From: Rhizophlyctis rosea
Lineage: Eukaryota > Chytridiomycota > Chytridiomycetes > Rhizophlyctidales > Rhizophlyctidaceae
NCBI GenBank assembly: GCA_027596075.1
Contig: JADGJC010000163.1
Location: 25,666-89,665, forward strand
DNA length: 64,000 nucleotides
Reading direction: 5' to 3'
Under the pieces are notes generated by a model. That model was not told the DNA's origin. It was given only the letters and a program-made list of their open reading frames with translations, and searched no databases. This document shows, one piece after another, positions 11,892-23,395 of the stretch (positions within the stretch are counted from its first letter, which is position 1; every line of letters starts with the position of its first letter). A program made the position numbers and the translations under genes.

Positions 11892-14333
11892 ATGCAATAC
11901 GAACAGCCCGCTGACGGATTGGGTGAAGCCTCCCAGCATCAGCCTCTGCAAAACCGACACATATATGAGTCGGTCTTGTCGTTTCAGGTATGAAGAATGC
12001 ACCGACTTTTGGTTATTCTCGTTCATCAACTCAATCCTGACTCTTATCTCTCGCAGACCAAGGGCGTTTACCCCACCGCCACAACCATACGGGACCATGT
12101 TCTCGCGCGCGACGACGTAAGATACTGCATGAACTTTATGTGCTTGGACAATGCATTGATATAACATTTCTTTCCCGCAAAAGGTGACAAACAGCGGGAT
12201 GAACCGAACCACGTTCACCCGGTTGTTGAGTGAGATGGCGGGGCCGGGGTCGGCGGGTGTTCTTTCCGCGAAGGGCAAGGCTGGGCATGAGACGTACTAT
12301 GCTATCAGGGTATGTGCGAGGTTGCTCGCTTCTATGTGGAGTAAAGGAAAGCAGCTTCTGCGCAGACATTTCCAATTCTCAAATCCCTTCGCAATTTTCC
12401 AGGCTAAGAGTCTCACTGGGATCCCAACGAGCGGACCGAGCGGGGCGGCCAAATCCTCAACCTCTTCCTCCATCTGCACAACGTCCACCACTTCGTCCGC
12501 GCAAGGCTCCACCGCACCCAAGCAACCCCAATTCTTCCTACGTACATCGTATGATGACCGTCGCCAAGTTTGGGAAAAGATTCTCTCCGTGGAAGACCAG
12601 GAATTCGGGTTCTACAAATCAGCCGACGCCGAGGAGTTGTGTTCCCAAATCAATTCTACGGAGTTGACGGGGATCGAATTGAAAGGGAACTATTATGGAG
12701 TTGACGGTTTTGCGGATATTGTGAGGGCGTTGAGGCGGAAAGATGGGTTGAGGGTATGCGCAATCTCAAAGTCATCACAGATGCTGAAGCAGTTGCTCAT
12801 GGAATGTTTGACTACTACAGGTGCTTGGCTTGTCGGATATATTCCGGGGCAAACATATTGACCAAACTCTGCCGATGTTGCGCGAGGTTGCCACGCACTT
12901 TAGCGGAAAGGTAAGGGGTGCGGCCATGACTTGATCTTACTCCGCGATGAACCCACAATCAACTGCTTCTGGAAACAGAACGTGACCAAACTCGATTTGG
13001 GAGAAAATGCGTTGGGCGTCCGGACCGTAGAGGCCATATCCCCACTTCTCGCATCTACTCCTCACCTTCAGATTCTTAAAATGAACAACTGCGGTTTCGG
13101 CGCAGAAGGCGGTGCAGTTCTTGCAAAAGCCCTCATTTCCCGCGGTGCGAAAAAACCCTCCTCGCTGCGTGTCTTGGAGTGGGCGAAGAATCGGCTCGAA
13201 TGTGACGGTGCGGTAGTCATGGCGGAAGCTATTGAGTCGCTGGCGGAGAGTTTGGAGGAGATCCGGATGCCGCAAAATGGCATCAGAGCCACGGGAACCA
13301 TTCGCCTCGCCTCCGCCTTCGCTCAATGTACTAAACTTCAAGCGCTCGATATGCAGGACAACTCCTTTACCTACGCCGGCTCAAAGGTCATTGCCGAAGC
13401 TCTTACGCATATGCAGGAATTGAAGGACATCAACTTCGGCGACTGTTACCAATCCGCCGCAGGCGCCGTCCTGATTCTCCAATCTCTCACGCCGGGCCAC
13501 GTCAACCTAGTATCCCTGAATATGCAAGGAGCGGATATCGATTCTACGGGTGCGAGGCTTATTCCGGCCATGCTGGGGAACAAGGGTGCGTTGGAGTCCC
13601 TTTTGTTGAACGGTAACTCGTTCAACCCCGAAGGGAAGTGTGTGGATAGGATTCAAGAAGTGTTGAAGAGGCAAGGGAAGGAGGGAGTGTTGGGGGAGTT
13701 GGACGATATCCTTTGGGATGAGGAGGAGGATGCGGAGCAGGATGATGAAGATGACCAGGAGGAGGATCCTGCTGCTGGTGGACCTTCCACCTCTGGAGAA
13801 TCGCCCACTACCCCTCCCGACGCCTCTCTCGAACCAATCACCGCCTGTCCTCCCACCCGCACCAACGAAACCCTCAACTCAACCCCCACCATCACCACCC
13901 ACGTCCCCAAGAAGAAAGTCACGAGCGGCTATAAGCCGCGTCGCAGTGCCTGTAAGTGTCAACTCCTCTAACTCCATCCAATACTCAAAGCTTCCTCACT
14001 AACTCTCTCCCTTCTCAGACACCCGCTTCACTGCGAATCATCTTCGTCGATTTGGCAGGGAAAAGTCTACCTTGAGTTTTGGCGACCGGATGCGCGAGGT
14101 AATTAGTTCCCCACTCCCCGCATTGCTTTCTCACAATCAACAACCCTGACCTGACTCTTCTCCTTATCTCACAGATTAGTGAACTGTGGCGTAACTCCCC
14201 TCAAAACCCAAAAAACAAATCCAATGCAACCCGCTCCGCTGCCTCCGCCGGACCGCCCACCCTCGCCGTCGAAACTTCCATCCCGGCCGCCGGTCCCTCC
14301 ACCTCCACCGCCGCGCCGTTGTCGTCTTGCTAA
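11892..14333 (+). CDS. RNA1: RanGAP with N-terminal winged-helix module
   Basis: Eight exons join in one frame: 11892-11987, 12057-12116, 12184-12309, 12403-12753, 12821-12910, 12979-13951, 14019-14098 and 14175-14333, giving 644 residues. All introns are GT-AG. Residues about 152-480 form the leucine-rich-repeat domain of Ran GTPase-activating protein (for example VTKLDLGENALGVRTVEAIS, LEEIRMPQNGIRATG, LQALDMQDNSFTYAGSKVIA, LESLLLNGNSFNPEG). It is followed by the acidic stretch WDEEEDAEQDDEDDQEED near residue 487, as in yeast Rna1. RanGAP stimulates GTP hydrolysis by Ran at the cytoplasmic face of the nuclear pore. Unusual parts are residues 1-94, a three-exon winged-helix-like module, then a Ser/Thr-rich linker, and a basic C-terminal extension after residue 520 (HLRRFGREKSTLSFGDRMRE). 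Family members normally begin close to the repeats. The ATG at 11892 is the first one in frame after the CT-rich leader; a later start that skips the module cannot be excluded. Confidence 0.8.
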
Positions 14334-16779
14334 GATGGGGACCTGTTAGGAATACGTCTGGGCATCCCACGGGTGTCGATGAGTGTAAAGTGTGGTCTTT
14401 GGATTTACATGTAGAAATCAGGACGCTTCCACCCAACGGGAGCGTATGAATGTTGCGCATAGATTTGCACTTTGTGGGGTAGTGTAGTTTAGAGCGAGTA
14501 TGCGCCCCTCGGGGTTTCTAGAGTTTAGAGAGTATTGTGCTCTCGGACTTTGTTCTGTTTGTTCACTTTTTTGTTCATGTAAAGTCTTTGTCTGGTTTTT
14601 TTCTTTTTGGGTCGTGTGAACAAAGTTTTATTGGTTCAACATGTTCACGGTGTGATTGTTTGTTGCGGTCTGTCAAATATTTGAATGGTGGAGCTCCAGC
14701 ATTGAATACAGGTTCTGACCAGATGCCGGTGCTCATCCGTCTGCTGCAATAGGACCTTTCACACATTTTAAATCGTCGCATTTGCTTCATTCGTCGCAGT
14801 TGAACTTCATCAGCTTCAGTTCATGACTCTCCCCAGACGAGCAAAAAAAGCACTGGAGACTCGAGAAGTTTACTGATCATCCTTTGTGAGAAGATCATAC
14901 CGCAAAGGACGTCGCCCCGTACATGATCAACCTCAAATTTTCTGAGATCACAAATCCCTTCCCAGACCCATCTTCAGTTTCCATTCCCTTCCTTGAAGCG
15001 AAAAAGTGTCTGGGATCCGATGCAACAAGAAGTCCCTTACATGGAAGTTGAGCCCGTAACGATATCTGATCTCTAGGTGTCGCCAAATACAGTACTACAT
15101 TTCGGGACTTGCTCGACTTTGACATGATGCCGACGACGCAATTCCTTCCCTCCACAGAAACGATGTGAGAACCACAGAAACGCCGGATCTGTAGAACTTG
15201 GCGGTCGTGCATTGCCATCTACATCTTAGTGCAGAATGTATCGTTCAATGGGGCCTCTGAGGACCCCCGAGTTAGCGGGATCGGTTCCTTAGTTTGTCCC
15301 CGAAATGGTCTACGCTGCTCGTCATGACAGCGGTGGTTGTGCCGCTGAGCGCAAAATGTCTGTATCTGTGCTAGTAAGCAACATGCTGAGGGCAATAATA
15401 CTCATTCATTGCCAATGCATCTTTTTATGTTTCAGTTGAACTAAAAAAAAGTAAATCTTGGTACAAGGGAAAGATTCGGTATTGATGGTTAGATCACTGT
15501 GTGGTGATATATTTTGTTCTTCCCCACTTTTCTCACAATTACAGTTCTGAACATCGAACCCGTCCCGTAAAACATCGGGCAACTGCGAGCTTGCCTCATT
15601 GCATGCCGGTAAAAGTGGTAAGTCACACATGAAGAACGGGCGAGATGTCACAGACTTTGAAGATGCGCTGGGCCTTCATTTCCCTTCTTTCGATGCACTC
15701 TAGCTTCTACTGAAAACTTTGGTAAATTCTGTCTTCCAGACCACAAAGATTCACTTTTGACTTTTTTGGACATGGGCGAACTCCACCCTCCTCACTGCAC
15801 ATTCTCTTCACAGCTTGGGTTTAAAAAAGATACAATTGGTATCTGCCATCATCATCCAAGTGCTCTGATACACTCTGGCTTCAAAATGAAACGCTGCCCT
15901 TGACTGCCAGGCGTTGTTTGTAAGTAGTGAGTGATGTCATCCTCCAAGGTCATCGTATCCAGTTCGTTCGTTAGTTGGTGAGTACTGACCATCCCAACAG
16001 CTAAAAAGAAAGAAATGATATACCATAACGGACTCAATGGAAAGATTCCACACTGGAATTTCCATCGCCATATTGGGATAAGCATATGAGTCTGGATGCA
16101 GTACTGTAGCTCTTTGAAAGCTCGTCATTTATGCCCCTCCTACAATCAACCACCTGACAACTGGGGCTGCAGCAACATTTGATGTTCTCCATCGAATGTC
16201 GGTTTAGGTACTGTACGGATGGCTCCATCAAGCATTACTAATATATGATAGCAGCACCATGGTTCCCGACAGATCACAAAAGGAAGGGAAAGCAATTTAC
16301 GGCCGGAGACGGAATACCATTGAAGTCGTCAATGATGATTCGGGCATTTCGAAAGAGAACAGGATTCAAATTTTCACCGTTCTTGCGGAATCAGCATGAA
16401 CTTGTATTTCCATCGGGTCATGATCTTCAATTATATCATGACCCCATCCCCCCTCTCTGAGTTATGGGATGCATAGTCTGCTCTGCCACCCCTCCTGTCG
16501 GTAATTTCGGTGAAGGGGAAACAGGGAGAAGAGGATACTGAGAACACCGATACACGTCAGCCGTCAACATATAAATTATGCATCGCATAATGTCACCCAC
16601 CCTTTTCGGCACATTCGCATTTCCCAAGTGCCAAATTAAGAGAACTGGGTTGTGATCACATCAAAAGCGGTCACAACTTGCGTTGGCTGTGATTTGTGGT
16701 AATTCAGTCAGCACCAAAGCGACACTTTAACAGACTTAAGAGACTGGACCCCAACATTACCAATTCAGTATTCCACGCA
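14334..16779. other. Unassigned stretch
   Basis: The first 200 bases after the RanGAP stop are T- and G-rich and probably its 3' end. A 107-codon minus-strand open frame at 14895-15218 reads smoothly (VLQIRRFCGSHIVSVEGRNC, VVLYLATPRDQISLRAQLP) and may be a relic, but the family is not recognised. From 15230 to 16780 no convincing coding segment, repeat or RNA was seen. Confidence 0.3.
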
Positions 16780-17310
16780 ACACCCATGATGGGATTCCGA
16801 CCCCCCGGATATGCAAGTTTGATGGTTTCACGTCCGTTCCGAAAATCCAAACTACCGTATAGCCGTTATCACTAGCCGTAGCAAGAATGTGCCCAACAAC
16901 TCGATTCCATGAAAATGTGATGTTGTCTTCCACAATCTGTAACCGCCCTTCCGGAGAGGAGGGTTCCGTCGGGTTTTCCAGATCACATATGAAGGTCTAC
17001 GACATACCCAGTTTTAGTGGCAATGTGACTTGCAAATGCAAAGGAAAATGGAGGCGCGCACAATACCTCTCCATCCATTGCGCCCCAAGCAAGTAAGGTT
17101 GGCTGCAGCGGATTGAAATCCAACCCTCGCACTTGTCCCGCATGCATGCTCTGTTGCAGCATCAAAGCTTTGGATCCCTCCCCGTCTATGATGGCTTTAG
17201 GGTCCCACAGAATCAATCGACCATTTTCCAAAACCGACGCAAGGATGGCGTGGGCTCGGGATGTGTCATTAGGCAGTGATCCCCATGCCAAACCATTGAA
17301 GCTGCCATGG
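16780..17310 (-). pseudogene. SEC31: SEC31 relic, N-terminal WD40 part
   Basis: The minus strand at 17300-17065 reads AWGSLPNDTSRAHAILASVL, ENGRLILWDPKAIIDGEGSK and MHAGQVRGLDFNPLQPTLLA. These match the first propeller blades of the COPII outer-coat protein Sec31 (Gly-Pro-Val-Arg-Ala-Leu-Asp-Phe-Asn is diagnostic). After an intron, 16990-16790 reads ICDLENPTEPSSP, then ITFSWNRVVGHILATASDNG and YTVVWIFG. A frameshift follows, then ETIKLAYPGGRNPIMGVAWN. The WD core Trp of one blade is lost and the rest of the roughly 1200-residue protein is absent. Confidence 0.8.
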
Positions 17311-17539
17311 ACATTCTGTTAGTCTTCGGGCTCATTTGGTTTTTGCACCACTCTATTAAGCTACTCACATTCAGACCCACATACCCTTGAGCTTCTTGTC
17401 GGAACGGGCCTTGCGGAGAGCGGCGTGAGCGTGGACTTTGGGAGCCTCCCCGATGGGGCAGGAGACATCGTTTTTGGACAAATCGGATGATGGGGAAGAG
17501 AGCACCCGCGGCGGGTTGGATGGCGGCCTTGACCGCCTC

Positions 17540-18180
17540 GGCCTGTGGTGGGTGTCATTATGAGCGGCATTGCTCCCTTCGTCTTGAATCACATGTTCGC
17601 ATTCCTGAACATCCCATCCTTACAAAATTACGATGATGAACTGACTCCCCTTGAACGGATTCCGGAATAACAACCTGATATTTTGCGTCGACATCGTCCA
17701 CGTTGTACATGGGGGCCGCTTTGCAATGCGGGAGGGAGAGGATGAATGCTAGGGCGATCAATGATCTGATGTCGTTTGATACGCGTCGGGTTAAAAAATG
17801 GAATGACGAGCGAGCGAACCAGACCCAGTTGCGCGTGAAGGAAGACGCTGACCTTTGACCTCCACTCCATTCCGTCAAACTTTGCTTCCAAACTCCTCCA
17901 AGCGCCACCTGCACCTCCAGACCCTTAGTGATATTTTGTCGTCGGAAGGTTCGAGTTTGGAGGTGTTTCTGGGCAACAGATCGCCAAAGATGGCTCGAAA
18001 GTCGCTGCATTGTGTGCGGCGGATCAGTACTTCCTATTCAAATGCTTGAAGTGCCCGTGTGACATCCCAAAATTATTTACCCATTCACTTTCTCCCATGT
18101 TTGCAGGAGTGCCCCATTCTTGTATCTTTGGTTTATCCTTGACAACGGTAGCCAGCTTCTTCTTCAGTTCCACTTCGTTC
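17540..18180 (-). pseudogene. SMC2: SMC2 relic, C-terminal head
   Basis: Minus-strand pieces in order: LKKKLATVVKDKPKIQE (end of the coiled coil); FRAIFGDLLPRNTSKLEPSD; GLEVQVALGGVWKQSLTEWS followed by GGQR (ABC signature LSGGQ altered to WSGGQ); after an intron, SLIALAFILSLPHCKAAPMY and NVDDVDAKY (Walker B region, normally Leu-Asp-Glu-Val-Asp-Ala-Ala-Leu-Asp); and in another frame SQFIIVIL then DGMFRNANM. Condensin subunit SMC2 carries this C-terminal ATPase lobe. The changed signature Leu, changed Walker B and frame breaks show it is not functional. Nothing of the hinge or N-terminal lobe is visible in the window. Confidence 0.8.
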
Positions 18181-18639
18181 TTCCCCACCCTTTTGGTTGG
18201 TGAAAGTCAGTGCTGTTGTGCGGATCCACTCTGGAATTTTAGACTACCAATCGATCAAACTTATCCATCACATGTCGGTCAATGGATCTTTCCAATGTGT
18301 TATGCCGCACCTCCAGGTGCTTCTCCCGTTTTTTGCATTCATTCACGCCATGTTTTCCGAAATCACAATCTGCATTGGGCTCTCCGAAAAATCTGGATGC
18401 CACCCATTGGCCTGAACTCACTTTCTTGTCAGCGCAATACATCAATGCCGTCGTCTGCGATGACATACTAGTTTTCATCCGTCCCATCATATTGAGCACA
18501 ACGTCCACATTCGTGCCAATGTCTGACTCCTTTCGTTAGATGATGCCCTACGTAAAAGACTTTGGCAAAATTTCTCACCTGCTGCCAAATCAGAAGGATT
18601 CCGACTTTTGCGCTCTGCTGTCGTTCTATAGCCTCCTGA

Positions 18640-18725
18640 GGCTTGTTATCCTTCTTGGAATGATGATGAGCTTAGCCTTGTACTCCTTGAGGCGAAGGAC
18701 GTCGGCTTTCAACCCTCGGTGGAGA
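18640..18725 (-). pseudogene. RPL13: Ribosomal protein eL13 fragment
   Basis: The minus strand reads LKADVLRLKEYKAKLIIIPR followed by R and then unrelated sequence ending in a stop. This matches the eL13 segment in which an LQxNVQRLKEYKxKLIxFPRK block is near-invariant. The preceding sequence (about 18800-18740) shows only a weak trace of the Asp-His-Arg-Arg block. The fragment is short, about 22 residues out of roughly 200. Confidence 0.55.
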
Positions 18726-19208
18726 AGTTGCCGCAGCGGCAGATGTTTTTCAAACCTTTCGAATCGAAGAGCTGTGGTCGTCCAAAACAATCATTACACA
18801 TATGTAATCGGAAATCCTGCGGGAGAGTTCCAAGAAAGAATTGGAAAGAACAATAACTAACCGGCTTTTTCGTCACATCATGGAAGTCTTGTCCTGTTGT
18901 TTGAGTGTGCGTTTTGGCTGGATGACAGTCGGGATGAGCGGTGGGTTTCAGTTTGTGCCCAAGTCATGTGTGCTGATCCATACCCGACCCGAAAGTAAAT
19001 ACAATAGAACTAGGAGATGGTGTGGAAGTTGAAGGAGCTCGAGTCGGATGTCCATCGTGGTTGTTGGGCTAATGAGGGACCAAAGTCAATAGGCTCATGC
19101 AGCATTTCATATCATTCGACTTTTTTTCGGCTTTCGTTACCTTCCAACAGCTGATGCTTGGTGGCGGGCGTTCGTGCCGTCGTCCCCAGTCTTCTGTAAC
19201 TCAAAGAC
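18726..19208. other. Unassigned gap
   Basis: No recognisable segment apart from a faint continuation of the eL13 fragment near 18740-18800. Confidence 0.3.
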
Positions 19209-19700
19209 CTACGCGATGTGACTGTTAAGTTGACCCAAAGGTGGATCTGTTCCGGGTGCACTCAATGAGTTTGTCAACGTCAACATCCAAGCGGGTTGCA
19301 AAACCAACCTTCCAGCACGAGTCCGCACATTCGGCGTCACCCTTGCCTTAACTACAGGCACCGGAGGCTGGGGCTTAGTCGTCGCCCTCTCATTCAACTT
19401 CATCCTCTTTGCCGGCTGCGATGATGTTGTCTCTTCTTTGGTTTTCCGTTCGTCACCAATGGCCGCCCTCTCTTTCAGGTTCGGAGTTGACGTCCTCTTT
19501 GCGGCAAAGTGCCCGGATGTACTTTGCATTCTAGATGAAGACCCATCCATCAGATACTCCCACCACATCAGTCGCGATGAAGCGGAGGCCGTTTTTATAC
19601 GTTCGGAACTGTTTTTGATGGACCGCATCGAACGTGTCCTTCCCTTGAATTTTGTCTTTCGGCAAAAACGCAAAAGCAAGATGAGGTTGACTAAATTCAC
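19209..19700 (-). CDS. Hypothetical basic protein fragment
   Basis: A single 163-codon minus-strand open frame. It is rich in Lys, Arg, Ser and Thr and contains KRTSTPNLKERAAIGDERKT, then SQPAKRMKLNERATTKPQPP, with PAKRMKLNE resembling a nuclear localisation signal. No domain is recognised. The Met given by the frame lies in sequence that may be intronic. It may be an exon of a nuclear protein or a chance open frame. Confidence 0.25.
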   Translation of the reverse strand: MNLVNLILLLRFCRKTKFKGRTRSMRSIKNSSERIKTASASSRLMWWEYLMDGSSSRMQSTSGHFAAKRTSTPNLKERAAIGDERKTKEETTSSQPAKRMKLNERATTKPQPPVPVVKARVTPNVRTRAGRLVLQPAWMLTLTNSLSAPGTDPPLGQLNSHIA

Positions 19701-20465
19701 ATTTCACTCAACATCGGTCGAGCCTACCATTGGCGTTGCCCACCGAGCGTTGTTGATGCCTAAAACCCTCCTGCTGCTTTCAACGCCGGAACATCGGCTG
19801 TCGCTCGAGCTTGCAGCTCCGGCATGATTCATGCAGTCACATCATCTCCTGGAGGTCGTGCTATCACGTTGTCAATGCAATACAAGGTAGCGTGGTTGCT
19901 CTTCCATCATCGTTGACATACATTGAAATTGCTGCTCATATGGTCGCGCGTTCTCAGCATTCACAGACATGGAAACAAGGGGCTCGTTCAAATTATTAAT
20001 CGCAGCTGTTACATTACATAAGCCTTCGCTCGAAGCCAAGCACGAACCGCAAGCGCAACTGTACCATAGAAAGATAGATCGGGAATTTGTGTCGTGGAGC
20101 GGACGGGGCTGTCTGGTGCGACGACGATGTCTATACTGAGTGTTGTCCGGCCTTCTGTTCCAATTTGTTCAAAATAGTCGCTTTAGCTCTCGGGCCGCCC
20201 ACAGCTACAGGAAATCAACACACATCTTACTCGAGCAAGCACTCGGATCCTTTTTGCACCCTACTGACCCAATTAGTGTCGACTTACTTTCCGGTCCGCT
20301 TCGCATGTTCACGTACGGGTTGCACCATCGAGCTCGCCGTGAATCGGCTGCGGTACTGCACATTCTTGGAGCCGTCAAGTTATAACCTACGCACAAGCCC
20401 AACACTCAACAGGATTTTCAAAACAACAAAACTGAACACCTTCGTGTCCTTGCCACGGCGGTCCA
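19701..20465. other. Unassigned gap
   Basis: No recognisable coding segment, repeat or RNA gene was seen; open frames are short on both strands. Confidence 0.3.
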
Positions 20466-22145
20466 TGATACCGATGCGCCATCGCCTCGTGCGGCGTCAG
20501 CCGCTCCTGAGGGTCATACCGCAGAAGCTTGCCAAGGAAATCCAACGCCTCCGGTGAGATCTACTCTTGAACTTCTTGCGTTACGAACTTTTGCCACGGT
20601 TTTCGGGGGTACCTGTTTTTGTTAAGGATGGCGTATGATGAGGGACTGCTTGTGGGTGAGGGAGTTTGTTTTGTGGTGGGCAGAACCCCCCGCGCGCTTG
20701 AATTTGCTGCTTTGAACCACCCTCCGTCATGCATGTGTGACGTCCATCATTCCGCCATCCTCCCTTTCTCCACTCCTTCTCTCTTCTATCCCAAAACTCT
20801 TCATTCTTTCATCCCCATCCCCCAATCTCGACACCCAACCCGCTGCCTCACCCACAACCTCCACTCCATAGCATCCCATTCCATCCACCAACTTTCCCCG
20901 CTTCGACTCCACCTCCACGTAATACTGGTCCGCATCCCCTTTTCTCTCCATCTAAACTCCTACCAAAGCGCGAAAGAATGTCTCTGCTCACCTTCCCAAA
21001 ATCTCATCAAACTGCGAATCCAACTCAATATCATACTCGTCGAAATAAGTGACCAACTACTCCGTTCCCTAACACCCTTAGCAATGTTCACTGGCTGATC
21101 GTCGTTGTCGTGCCCGTGGAGGAAGGGCTCCTTACGGAAGATCTACAACATCATCACAACAAGATGAGGGTGAGTTCAGAGAGCGTCCGAGTTCTCTCAA
21201 TCACGCTGACGGAAGCCGTCACGCTTCCCACTCTCCAGAGAAAAAGGACAAAAACTCCTCCAAAAATCCTGGACACCCACCATACTTGCAAACATACACC
21301 CCAAATTCCACAATCCAACGAATACTCGTACTGTTGGAAATCCACAAACAGCTCCGGCTTGAAATATATCGATGCGACCCGGACGTCGTATTCTGTCCCC
21401 GGGTGGTAGAACTCCGCCAGACCCCAGTCGATCAATCGTAGTTGCCGTTTTTCGTGGTTGACATTACGTGCTACATTCCATTTGAACGACATGAGATATG
21501 CTACGGCAGACGGAGAAGTTACATTGATCCTTACATGGGCTTTGACATGTCGGTGCATGATTCCTCTTGAATGGGAGAAGACAAAGGTATGAGTACGTTC
21601 CGATTGAAGCGTCAGTCAACGGTTTTTTCCCAGAATCGGCTCATGACTGCTTCCGCGAGCACATAGGTTACCTTCAACAGCTCGTGAATGCAATATCGTA
21701 CGTCGTGGTCGGTCAGGTTGGGATATAGAACTTTGAGATCGGTGTTGTCCACGTATTTGAATATCAAGGCTGGTGTTTTTGACTGTTGTGTCTCGATTTG
21801 TTAGCGTACATGCTTCTCATCATTCTGACATGTCCTCGTCCACCTCCACCTCCATCCGACAACCGTCCTCCCTTCCACCCTCCCCACCCACTACAGATAT
21901 GGTGTGTGCGCAGTGCGCACTTGTGTCAGCCGCGCTGACGCTCACTCAATCATTATGACTGCGAGTTGAATGTGCGCTGCGTGCACTTGTGACAGCTTAG
22001 CTGCCCTACTGATCTGCTTCGCAGATTGCAACCTCGCTCCACCCAACACTCCACCCACGCCCTCCAACCCACTCCGCCCACCCATCACAGCACCCGATCA
22101 TTACCTGAGGATCTCTAACAACATCCAACAACTGATGTGAGATAG
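20466..22145 (-). pseudogene. CKA1: Casein kinase 2 alpha relic
   Basis: Ordered minus-strand exons match CK2 catalytic subunit. HQLLDVVRDPQ is at about 22140-22105. ALIFKYVDNTDLKVLYPNLT and DHDVRYCIHELLK are at about 21780-21675. [11 protein letters not shown] is near 21550. [35 protein letters not shown] and YSLDCGIWG are at about 21450-21300. YFDEYDIELDSQFDEILGR is near 21050. WQKFVTQEVQE, a TAG stop, [20 protein letters not shown] and LTPHEAMAH are at about 20600-20470. The CK2-specific Asp-Trp-Gly is kept, but the catalytic HRD Asp is His, the GPE motif has lost Gly, and TAG interrupts the C-lobe. Introns are retained, so it is a DNA-level copy. The N-lobe was not found with confidence. 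Confidence 0.85.
21906..22026. repeat. Cluster of five short hairpins, two as a tandem pair
   Basis: Five perfect or near-perfect inverted repeats follow one another: 21906-21920 (arms GTGCGCA/TGCGCAC, 1-base centre), 21925-21939 (GTCAGC/GCTGAC, loop CGC), 21972-21986 (GTGCGC/GCGCAC-like with one G-T pair, 3-base loop), 21993-22003 (CAGCT/AGCTG) and 22012-22026 (ATCTGC/GCAGAT, loop TTC). The first and third, with the shared TTGTGnCAGC that follows each, form a direct repeat at 66-base spacing. The cluster lies inside an intron of the CK2 alpha relic. Confidence 0.7.
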
Positions 22146-22149
22146 CGTC

Positions 22150-23395
22150 CGTTTCGTTCCACTTGAAACTGTTCGAGTGGCTGGTCCTCCTCAAGAACCT
22201 GACAGACGATATTGTTGCAATGCATTGCGTAGAAACCATGGACCGGCAATCGATGGTATTGAACGCAAGCATATGACGATTGCGATATCTAGATGACGAA
22301 GATGGTAGAACGAGAATGCCGGAGTCAGCGTGCGTTCCACCTTTATATACTTGTGGCAGGTCGAAAAACGCACATGACATCACGCCCATTCACAACTTAC
22401 CGCTGCACCTCGAATGCCTCGCACTACCTGAGTCTGATTCCGAGCCGGACGAACTGTCGCTGTCGCTGCTGCTGGAAGAGTGCTTGCCAAGACCCCTTGT
22501 GCCCGACAAACTCGCACCTGCTATGAAACATAGTCAGTTTCCCACGTTCTCAAACCATGCCGTTTCCTGACAACTACCACGCAACAGTCAGACATGAAAG
22601 GGCGAAGAACAAAACACCAACCCGGCTTCTCATCCTTGACCGGCTTCGTCGGTTTCTGGGTCACGGGAGGGCCTCGGGCCTGCTCTTGACGAACTGGTCA
22701 AGCCTGTGCGCCGTTCTCTTGTCCAACAGGCTTATGTATAAGTGGTGCCTGTGAAAACTTCATGCGCGTTTGTAAAGAGTCAACCGAAGTTATCGTAAGG
22801 TGACTCCTTACTTTGAGCGGCGTAGTGAAACATCGAGCTGTGAGCAGGGTTATGAACGCGGTGGGGCGGGTCAAGTTTCCCACCATATGATAGGAACAAG
22901 GTGGTACACTGGTTAGTTCCCGGGTAACTATGTAAGACGGTGTGAAGGCAGGCACTGCTACCATACCTAATAGACTGCTGAGACCATGGGAAAGGTGAGC
23001 TGCTGGAAAGGCAAAATAGAGGCAAAGGAAGTGTGATGGGAAAGAGGGAAAGGGAGGTTCTTGACCAGGGTGGGCAACAGTTTGACAGGTTGCACACCAT
23101 GCGGCGTTGTGCCTCCCCCAACCATTCCCAGCTTCTCGGGCTGCACGTGTCATGACTAGGACTAGGCATGCACATAATACACAACAACCCCCCGACACCT
23201 TCACAAATATGATGTAATCTCACACAACGCGTTATGCTTTTTGCGTTTTCAGCTTCGAATATGAACAAGTTTGACTCATTGCAACAATATATTAAATTAC
23301 ACATTAAAACCGCTTTACATTGTGCCTCCGACTGTGTATATACATATGGTGCCTACAATATGGTAATGAAAAACTCGAGAAAAAGATGATGCACT
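22150..23395. other. Unassigned stretch between CK2 relic and family copy 2
   Basis: Two overlapping 168-174 codon minus-strand open frames (22698-23204, 22780-23304) show no recognisable motif and are probably chance. A possible trace of the CK2 N-lobe (VVVRK) lies near 22580 but is too weak to call. The dispersed motif AGTTTGACAGGTTGCACA occurs at 23079-23096. Confidence 0.3.
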
